From Dasypus novemcinctus (taxonomy: Eukaryota; Chordata; Mammalia; Cingulata; Dasypodidae): a stretch of 64,000 nucleotides of DNA. The stretch covers positions 61,331,949 to 61,395,948 of the forward strand of contig NC_080688.1 of the NCBI RefSeq assembly GCF_030445035.2, in the 5' to 3' direction. Shown here in pieces: positions 56,735 to 64,000 of the stretch; position 1 is the stretch's first letter, and each line of letters starts with the position of its first letter. A model generated the notes under the pieces. The model saw only the letters and a list, made by a program, of their open reading frames with translations. It did not search any database and was not told the DNA's origin. A program made the position numbers and the translations under genes.

Positions 56735-57020
56735 CCTCTGAAATTCCACCCAAGGGTCACCTGTCTCTGAAGCCTTTCTCCAAACCATGCCAACCCTGGA
56801 AGCTCATTTCCTTGTTGGCTTCTCATGGTCTTAGCATTTCCACTCCATTTCCTACCTGCCTTTTCTGCCCAGTAATTTTTACCATCAGTGCTTATGTGTT
56901 CTATCTTTTCTTGTATCCTGGAAACCCTGTGGAGAGAGAGACCAAGCCTTGTACTTGGTACCCCTTAAAAAAACCTAGCATAATTCCAGGCTCTCCATCA
57001 GTATTTGTTATTGCCACTGA
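56735..57020 (+). repeat. L2 LINE 3' region (sense)
   Basis: 'ctgtctctgaagcctttctcc', 'ctcatttccttgttggcttc', 'ccctgtggagagagagacc' and 'cctagcataattccaggctctcc' follow L2 3' order. The 114-codon open frame across it is a by-product. Confidence 0.55.
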
Positions 57021-57439
57021 GGCTGGGGTGGCAATTGACTTGAGAGTTCGGGATGTCACTTCTTAGATAAACTTGGCTTTGGCCACTCAGCAGTGGAACA
57101 AGTGGTAGTTGGTCTATCCTCCCACTTGTAGGCAGTTGAGAGCCATAGAATTATCAGATGTCAGTACTAGTAGGAACATTTTTCCAAATCATTTCCAATG
57201 ACTTCATTCTATAGATGAGAACCGTGGAGCCAAAGAGGGAAAGCGACTTTGTCCAAATTTTCTCAGAATACGACAAAGATCCTCTTTATTTCTTCTTCAT
57301 TTGCCCATTCTTTGGTTTTATCAAGGCCCCTTGTTCAGGGTCTTCTTTCCAGAGCCAACAGAAACTCAGGTTCCTTTCTTAAAAGAAAAATACTAATTAT
57401 GAACTTATTGTGAAGCCTAATCCAAGCTGCTATGAGACA
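57021..57439 (-). repeat. Possible MIR-family or similar old SINE within unassigned sequence
   Basis: 57140-57265 ('gaattatcagatgtcag ... tctatagatgagaaccgtggagcc ... gcgactttgtcc') looks like an antisense mammalian SINE. The rest shows nothing. Confidence 0.4.
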
Positions 57440-57447
57440 TCTAAGAT
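57440..57447. repeat. Target-site duplication, left copy (DAS-III)
   Basis: TCTAAGAT, repeated at 57863-57870. Confidence 0.85.
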
Positions 57448-57862
57448 TTTTTTTTAAAGATTTATTTATTTATCTCTCCTTCCCTCGCCCCCGCCCCCCC
57501 CCCCCCGTTGTCTGTTCTCTGTGTCTCTTTGCTGCGTCTTCTTTGTCCGCTTCTGTTGTTGTCAGCGGGAATCTGTGTTTCTTTTTGTTGCGTCATCTTG
57601 CTGTGTCAGCTCTCCGTGTGTGCGGTGCCATTCCTAGGCAGGCTGCGCTTTCTTTCACGCTAGGCGGCTTCCCTTAAGGGGCGCACTCCTGGCACATGGG
57701 GCTCCCCTATGCAGGGGACACCCCTGCATGGCACTGCACTCCTTGTGCACATCAGCACTGCACATGGGCCAGCTCCACACGGGGCAAGGAGGCCCAGGGT
57801 TTGAACCACGGACCTCCCATGTGGTAGACGGATGCCCTAACCACTGGGCCAAGTCCGCCGCC
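57448..57862 (-). mobile_element. DAS-III-type SINE, well preserved
   Basis: About 415 bp antisense: T-rich tail at 57448-57475, a C-run at 57494-57507, the DAS body 'gttgtctgttctctgtgtctc' onward with many intact CpGs, and a tRNA-derived head at the right. Read on the minus strand the head has box A TGGCCCAGTGGTTAGG and box B GGTTCAAACCC (57797-57807), a good match to RNA polymerase III promoter boxes. Flanked by TCTAAGAT on both sides. It looks younger than the 19.5-kb copy. Confidence 0.95.
57797..57807 (-). promoter_or_regulatory. Pol III box B of DAS SINE
   Basis: Minus-strand GGTTCAAACCC, one base from the consensus GGTTCGAATCC-type box B. It indicates the tRNA origin of the SINE head. 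Confidence 0.75.
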
Positions 57863-57870
57863 TCTAAGAT
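57863..57870. repeat. Target-site duplication, right copy (DAS-III)
   Basis: Second copy of TCTAAGAT. Confidence 0.85.
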
Positions 57871-58849
57871 ATATTAGATTCAGGCTTGACTTAAAAATAC
57901 ATGTGGTGTAAGTGAGGAGATTGGACATGTTCATATAAATGTTTACAAAAATATGGAACAGTAAGCAATAAATGTCTAAACTGGGTTAACCATGGAACCA
58001 CTACCAAAACAATTTCTCAGAAAGGACTGGCTGGAGAAGTCAGTGCTGGGGTAGCTTACGTGCCAATCTTACATGCCAAAGCCAGAGTGTGAGGTCATTG
58101 CTGATCAAGGAACTTTCACTAATGCGTCCAGGGCTGAATGGAGAGTTTGGGAGAGTCAGGCCCTATGTGCTGGACAACTCAGGGGACAGAAAACAATATT
58201 GGCCACTGATCTTATCCCCACAATACTCACACAGCCTTGATTTGTGTCCAAGATATGTCAAATAGGGAGACTCCCCTGCCTTCTTCCACGATTCCTTATG
58301 TTCCTAAAATTAATGAGTCCAAAATGTCACAATAACATTCATGACAAAAACACCTTGGCAAATCAATTTATAGGCCAGTTGAATAGTTAAAACATAGAGC
58401 ACTACTTAACAGATGTGTCTGTATATCAGTCTATTATTATTGTTTCTTTTGATTCCATTTGGTCCAAACATTCAAGCTTTAGACTAGGTGATGGGCCAGA
58501 ACACTAATGTCACAGTGAGGTTTGACTGTCCCCACCAATCCTAACACATAACATTCATTCCCTAGCACTTATGATGTGGCTCACACATGTTAAACATGTA
58601 CTCTTCTTGAAATCCTTCCACATATTTATATCACCAGAAAAATTGGACCTATCTGCTAAAAGATTCTGCTGACATGTTAGTCTGACTGTTTTAATTGTGA
58701 TTTTAAATTGGCATTTTTGATCTAACTTGAGAAAACTGAGTGCTGAAAAAAACCCAGCTCTTTGGGACTTAGGGTGGTTTTCCTTTTTCCTCTCCAGTTG
58801 TTTTTTAGTATGTATAAGAGATGTTCATCATATTAAACTATGGTTCTCT
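57871..58849. other. Unassigned stretch
   Basis: 58530-58620 may be a worn L2. Otherwise no gene or repeat recognised. Confidence 0.45.
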
Positions 58850-59100
58850 CCAGAGAGTCTCCAGGAAGTCATTCCCTACTCTTTCAGCTCAGGAACCTAG
58901 CTTCACCTTAGGGGCATTACACCTACTTTCTAGAGTGGTCTTTTCACCTTCCCCACATGCTGCCCTTGATTTACTGGAGGTGGCTCTGGCTGAGTTGCCA
59001 CCTAGACTCCAAGCCCACTGAGGGCAAGGCCTATGTTTTCTCCTTGCTAAGATCTGCCTGATACTCCAGCACAGAGTCTTACAGAGAGCAGAAGCTTACA
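58850..59100 (+). repeat. L2 LINE 3' end (sense)
   Basis: 'gagtctccaggaagtcattccctactctttc', then 'gactccaagcccactgagggcaaggcctatgttttctcc', then 'ccagcacagagtcttacagagagcag'. Good L2 3' order. Confidence 0.7.
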
Positions 59101-60569
59101 AAGATGTGGTAATTAGTTAATAAGTGAGTGTTTCCCCAATTACTTAATATCCTGACAGATAGAAAAGGTGACCTAGAGATCATATTATTTAGGGTTTTAT
59201 TTTTTTCTACAAATGTAAATTTAATGATCTAGAGTAGAGGTTTCTAGCCTGTAAGCCACTGATGCCTGGGAAGACTAAAACATCATTGCAAGGGTATTTC
59301 AATTCCACATGCATATATATATAAATATATAAATATATATATATATATATAAAACACATAATAAAAGCACAAAGATTTTAATTTAGAGATATGCAAAAAA
59401 TTTTTAACTTTTTTTAGGGTCTTTATACTAAAAATTAATAGGAATCAAGTAGAAAATGTAAGAACAAAATGAGACTTTGGCTTGTGGGTTTCTCATGGCA
59501 TAGGAGATGGAGAAATGAAGCTAGCTAAGCCATGGGCCCATAGGTTCTCTTTCATTGCTGTGGTCAGCAATGCAGTTTTATTTTTCTGTATTTCTAAGCT
59601 GTCTCCAAGAAGGCCTAGGCAGGGCTGAGCAGAAACAGATGCTGACAAGGTATTTGAGTGGCTCAGGGAAAGCTCCCAGATCTCACAGATTACTCTGCCA
59701 CTTGCACTGTGAGCATTTAGCTTCAGCATTTGGAACTTGATAACATGTAATCACTGGGTGACAGGTGTCCATGGGAGGGTGGAAGATGGTCATTCTCTAA
59801 CCTAGGAATGGGTGGTCTATCACTGGTGCTGAGAGCAAGAGAGGAGGCAACAAGATTTTGAATGCTGTACAGGAGAGAATAACCTAACTATACGATGCTA
59901 GCCCTGCACCCCACCCCCACCCCCACTCCCCAGAGATGTAGACAGTGCTGGGATCTGCAATCAGTTTGGACTCAACTGCTAAAGAAGAGAACTCAGAGAG
60001 CCACAAAGTTTAAGAACCACCACCTGATAAATGGCACTGCTCCCTGTTACATTTAGGAACATGGATTAACTCTTCATTAGTGCATAGATCATGTCTAACA
60101 TCAATCAAATGATGCCTTGTTTTAGAGGAACACTTATATGTTTCCATGCCCTTGGGAAGCCTGTAAGAGATGGTTCAAAAAGCAGAAACCATCCCTGGGA
60201 ATCAATCAGTCAATAGTGTATGTGGTCAAATGCAGAATGCGTGCTTCAGACCTGATCTATGACAAGAGTTGGAAAAGGGACTGATTGGCCTGGGCTGGGG
60301 AGAGATGGGGTCAGTTCCAGGAATAGAGAGCTAATAGGGGAAGGGGCAAAGCATCGCCCAAACAGTGACAAGGTCGAGGTGATTGGTAGGAATGAGAGCC
60401 TGGTTGTTGGGAGACAGGATACAGAGCTCCATGCACATGCGTATTAAGGAAGGAGTTGGAAGGCCCTGAGCTTCTTTGGGGCACCCAAATGTGAATCGAC
60501 CCAATGAACTGTTTAATGTTATTACAACCTCCCAGCTGAATGTGTGCTTCAAAGTTCACAGGATTTCAA
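59101..60569. other. Unassigned stretch with AT repeat
   Basis: Contains an (AT)n tract at 59312-59352 and a C/A-rich run at 59909-59933. The open frames (60259-60447 and antisense) show no family resemblance. Confidence 0.45.
59312..59352. repeat. (AT)n microsatellite
   Basis: Interrupted TATATA/AAATATAT tract of about 40 bases. Confidence 0.9.
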
Positions 60570-60705
60570 AATCTTAATTTTGAGAGGCACTTGGAAATCA
60601 TCTAGTCCAAGCTGCTTTCACGACTGGAATCTCCATCCCAGAATTCCAGACAGCTTCTACTTGGATTCTTCCAGTGGCCAAGAGCTCCCTGCCTCCGGAG
60701 GCTCT
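60570..60705. repeat. Possible L3/CR1-type fragment
   Basis: 'ggaaatcatctagtccaagctg' followed by 'gacagcttctacttggattcttccagtggccaagagctccctgcctcc' resembles an L3/CR1-like mammalian repeat seen elsewhere. Worn. Confidence 0.4.
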
Positions 60706-60919
60706 TGATCTTTTCTGGTTGGGTTTCATTCTCTTAGATTCTCTTTTTTAATGTTCTCACCCTGCCCCTCAGTGCCTTCCCTCTTCTTCCAACATACCCT
60801 ATGTTGCTCCAGACTCACCTTACCCCACAACTCATCACCTTCCACCTACCACATGAAATGTAGAACCCCAAATTAGACCTGCTTCTCTGCAAAGTCACCA
60901 GCTTACAGCATCTTCTTAT
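60706..60919. other. Unassigned short stretch
   Basis: C-rich sequence without a recognised feature. Confidence 0.4.
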
Positions 60920-61270
60920 GTTAATTGCTGTGTGTAGTAGAGATGATTTTTTTTTCTGCCAGATTTCTCCTCAGCCTTATTATTGTTCGGAAACCATAAA
61001 ACTGAAAACTGCATTTTTATGACTCCATATGACCTTCAGAATTCCAGACACGGCTGACTCCTGCTTGGCTATAATATTTTGGCTCATTAATTTCAGAGAA
61101 GATATTCCGATTTATAATTTTATTAAGTTTCTGAGGATTTTTAATACTGTGTTTCTAAATATGATGAACTTCTCCCCACCAAATTTTAATTAGGGAGCAT
61201 ATTAAATCCTCAATTAATGCTTGTGGTAATGCATATTTAATATCCAATAACATTTGATCAGGACACTTTC
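60920..61270. other. Strongest conserved non-coding element candidate
   Basis: A 350-bp repeat-free block, AT-rich with many homeodomain-type cores (ggctcattaattt, aaattttaattagg, cctcaattaatgc) and POU/octamer-like words (ggtaatgcatatt). Low-complexity runs are few and frames are closed. This is the typical look of deeply conserved developmental enhancers; no conservation data were available to me. Confidence 0.4.
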
Positions 61271-61574
61271 AGAGAGGGAGGGACTGGGGAATTATGTCTA
61301 CTCAGTTCTCACTGGCTGATAGAACAGCCACATTTCCTCTCTATCTTCCCTTGCCCAGTGGATAAAGCTCATTACTTGGCATTGGTCAAAGACACAAAGA
61401 ACACTCTCCTTACTAGCGTCCCCAGGGGAGTGAGGGGGCACACTCTGCCACTGTATGAGCAAGAGGCTTCGTGTAGAGTCTGGACAAGCCAGTCCAGAAC
61501 ACAGAAGAAACTTTAAAACCATTAGAGCCTTCACTTCTAATCCATTTCCCAATGCAGAGGAGCAACATGCTTTA

Positions 61575-61895
61575 GTGCAGGAGTCCACAAACTTTCTTTT
61601 CTGTAAAGGGCCAGGTAGCAAATATTTTAGTCTTGGCAGGGCTACAAACTGTCTTTATTGCAGCTACTCAGCTCGGCTGTTACAGAACAAAGGTAGGCAT
61701 GGACAACACATAAACAAGCAGGCAGGTCTGTGTTCTGAAAAAACTTTATTTATACACAAATAAATTTTAATTTCAAATAATTTTCCTGTGTCATGAAGTA
61801 TTATTCTTTGATTCTTTTAACCACTTGAAAATGTATAAACAATTCTTAGCTCATGCTTTGGCCGTGGCCATGGGTTGCCAGCCCCTACTTGAAGG
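61575..61895 (+). mobile_element. hAT-Charlie-type DNA transposon
   Basis: 'caggagtccacaaactttcttttctgtaaagggccaggtagcaaatattttag', 'actttatttatacacaaataaa' and the mirrored end 'gccgtggccatgggttgccagcccctac' show the terminal structure of a mammalian non-autonomous hAT (MER1-like). Subfamily name not certain. Confidence 0.75.
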
Positions 61896-61904
61896 AGTCC
61901 AGAA

Positions 61905-62050
61905 CCAAGGTCAGGAGACCTGGGTTCTCATTTCAGTTCTGCCACTAGGTTACCTGGGGACTCTAAAGTAAGCCTCTCTGGGGACTCTCTGGGGAGCAGG
62001 CTCTTCCTATGTAAGATAAAGGTTTGGCCTGCATGGCAGCTAAGCTCATG
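61905..62050 (+). repeat. MIR SINE (sense)
   Basis: 'agaccaaggtcaggagacctgggttctcatttcagttctgccactaggttacctgg'-type start and 'tgtaagataaaggtttgg' are MIR 5' and middle; a partial tandem duplication of 'ggggactctctgg' sits inside. Confidence 0.65.
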
Positions 62051-62502
62051 TTCTAAGGATATATGGTTCCTTCCATAGGCGTAATTTGCTCAGGTACTCC
62101 TTCTACAGGCATAGAGGCCATCTTTTCTCAATTCCCTCTTTTTTCTGAAAGTGATATGTCACTTTGTGCCACCAGACGCTATTTGGAAGGAGGCAAAGTA
62201 GCCAGTCCAGCTCAGGAGTGCCGGAAATTCACAGTTTGCAGTTTGGAAGATAAGGTCTTCATTCTTGCCTTGATCACAACAGGAAAGAGTTCTTTCTCTG
62301 TTCTCTTTGGAACCTTCATTCTCCTGAGAGCTTCAGAATCTTTTTCCAGAAAGCCATTCCAGGGAGAGCCATGGAATTCAGAGGCAAACAGGGAAGTTGA
62401 GGAATAGAGAATATGTTTCTCCTTGCTAAGGTGAGCCCTCGGTTATATCCAAGCCACCAAAGGAGTTTGAACTCCCTCCAGCCTGCTCCCCCTTTGACAC
62501 CC
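62051..62502. other. Unassigned stretch
   Basis: A 114-codon plus frame (62063-62407) is present without a known domain, start context or splice support. I do not call it a gene. Confidence 0.4.
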
Positions 62503-62916
62503 TGTCTTAGTTTGCCAGGCCTCTATGACAAATACCACACAATGGGTTGGCTTAACAACAGGAATTCATTGACTCACAGTTTTGAGACTAGAAGAAGTCC
62601 AAAATCAAGATACTGGCAGGGCTCACTTTCTCCCAGAATCTAGCATTCTGGTGCTGGCTGCCAGCGATCCTTGGGGTTCCTTGGTTTCTATCTCTGCCTC
62701 CTGTCACATGGCAATGTCCTCTCCTTTCTGGCTCCTGTGACTTCCAAGTTCTCCTTATCAGGCCTCCAATAACATGGATTATGACCCACCCTGATTCAGT
62801 AGGCCATACTAAGTGAAAACAGTATCTTCAAAGGTCCTATTTACAGTGGGTTCACACCCACAGGACTGCAGAAGATTAGGAATCTTTTTTGGGGGAAGAA
62901 CATGATTCAACCAACA
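62503..62916 (-). mobile_element. LTR-like element, ERVL-MaLR type (antisense)
   Basis: 414 bp from TGTCTTAGTTTGCCAGG to AACCAACA. The reverse complement starts TGTTGGTTGAATCATG and shares 'ataggacctttgaaga', 'ggacttcttctagtctc' and 'gtatttgtca' type words with the 49.1-kb element. Same family, opposite orientation. Confidence 0.75.
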
Positions 62917-63059
62917 ATACTCCTTGATCCTTCAGCAGTCAAGCTCCTCCCTTCACACTCTCTTTCCTGTAAAAGCCAGCCCTCGGGATAAGGCCATAAC
63001 TTGGACATTCATGTTGGATTGTTCAATCTTTCAGCATTAGAGAAAACAGGAGGAATTAT
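62917..63059. other. Unassigned short stretch
   Basis: No feature recognised. Confidence 0.4.
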
Positions 63060-63310
63060 GCCTCATATTGTTAGGAGTCAACATTTATTGGGTGCTTACT
63101 ATGTGCTGAAGTGTGTATGTGCACACATGTGTGTATGTCCTTGTATATTGTCCCACTTAAAATCCATGTTTTGCAGGTGAAGAAACCAAAACCTAAGAGT
63201 CTACGCAGCTTGCCCTAGTGATTGACTGTAATGTGGCAGAGCTGGGATTTGAACCCAAGCAGTCTGACTCTAGAGCTGTCATTCCCATATTTTATTCCCT
63301 TTATTATGGT
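63060..63310 (-). repeat. MIR SINE (antisense) with TG/CA-rich insertion
   Basis: Long copy: 'caacatttattgggtgcttactatgtgctg', 'aaaatccatgttttgcaggtgaagaaacc', 'gcttgccctagtgattg' and 'tggcagagctgggatttgaacccaagcagtctgactctagagc'. A tgtgtatgtgcacacatgtg tract (63108-63145) has expanded inside. Confidence 0.85.
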
Positions 63311-64000
63311 CTAATTTGGAGAACCAGTAAGTAGTAGAAGTAAAGTATTGGAAGAGGTCACCTGACTCACCATCTCATGCCTGCTATGTAGCTGCCTCTC
63401 ACTGAGTCCCTGCATGAGGCTGCTTCTGCCCCCAGCCATGTGCTAGCCTTCCCTCAGTCACAGTTGGCCAAGAGGGAGGATACTTTAGTGTTGGAATCTG
63501 GGAGGTGATTTTCCTCGGAACTGTTGGTTCTACCTCCTTCTTTTCCTCTTACGTTGCTTTGCCATCCCTTGCAGTATGATTTACTCCTCATGGCCAAATA
63601 ATAATTCATTATAAAAATAGTTGGTTAACTAAAGCTAATATTTATGATTTATAGTCAGGATTTTCTTTCCCCTGTTCTGAACATAACAAAAGCACACACT
63701 TTAAAATGCCATGGAGGCCATATGTTGTTTCATATCAGTTCTTGACGTCATCTGAGTGGCTTGGTTATTTTAGGGTTTCCATAACTGCAATAGCACAAGA
63801 AGGCATTTCAGAGAGTATTAGAATTGCTGAACAAGGGATTCAGAGGTCAACTTCTTCCTTACCCATTCTCTAAGTAGTTTTTCTACAGAATTTCTGACAG
63901 GTAAAGTTCAGCCCAAGTTTTGGAAGTTCCCAATGCAGTGATAAAGAGACTTTATTTATTAGGAAGCTCTCCCTCTGTCTCTATGTCAATGAATTTCTCC
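63311..64000. other. Unassigned stretch to window end
   Basis: No gene, RNA or named repeat recognised. Confidence 0.45.

Noticed and set aside
56722..57066. A 114-codon plus frame
   Set aside because: It runs through a sense L2 3' end, so it is translated repeat.
57530..57862. A functional tRNA gene
   Set aside because: The tRNA-like boxes belong to the head of a DAS SINE; the acceptor and anticodon arms do not fold and an A-tail with target duplications is present.
62063..62407. A 114-codon plus frame
   Set aside because: No domain, no conserved motif and no start or splice support; length is within chance expectation in 64 kb.

Overview
The window looks like mammalian nuclear DNA from a xenarthran, most likely an armadillo such as Dasypus novemcinctus. 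The main evidence is several tRNA-headed DAS-type SINEs (two of them long DAS-III-like copies with target-site duplications) and many L1 copies that end in a xenarthran-type 3' tail. I recognise these families from memory; no database was searched. Placental-wide fossils (MIR, L2, MER20, MER5A, MER33-like and other hAT elements, MaLR-like LTRs) fill much of the rest. I found no convincing cellular protein-coding exon, no gene-type CpG island and no intact RNA gene. The sequence reads as intergenic or deep intronic DNA.

Layout. 1-5 kb: ancient MIR and L2 fragments, an antisense U4 snRNA pseudogene fragment and a short sense L1 tail. 5.06-6.03 kb: a CpG-rich solo retroviral LTR on the minus strand with a perfect 6-bp target-site duplication. 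It is the only CpG-dense segment in the window. 6-18.5 kb: mostly unassigned AT-rich sequence with a dimeric DAS SINE, MIR and L2 fragments, a MER20 copy and a possible old LTR. 18.6-34.5 kb: one large nested-transposon complex. An old, roughly full-length antisense L1 landed inside a MER20 element and was later split by a GC-shifted L1 tail, a DAS-III SINE, a long xenarthran L1 tail, a younger 4.5-kb L1 with a readable reverse transcriptase core, a sense L1 tail, a DAS SINE dimer and another L1 tail. Subtracting the insertions leaves about 6.3 kb, close to a full-length L1.

34.5-64 kb: mostly single-copy sequence with scattered MIR and L2. Notable items are a MER5A split by a 1.35-kb L1-derived insertion that may carry a 3' transduction (39.8-41.2 kb), DAS-III insertions at 44.7 and 57.4 kb, two MER33-like elements, full-length MaLR-like LTRs at 49.1 and 62.5 kb, and three AT-rich repeat-free blocks (about 47.3, 52.5 and 60.9-61.3 kb) that look like conserved non-coding elements.

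The only protein-coding remains are retroelement fragments: L1 ORF2 pieces, plus an unexplained open frame that recurs in two copies of the xenarthran L1 tail. The items most worth checking are that open frame, the A-to-G skew of the tail copy at 19.1 kb, the young solo LTR, the putative 3' transduction and the candidate non-coding elements.
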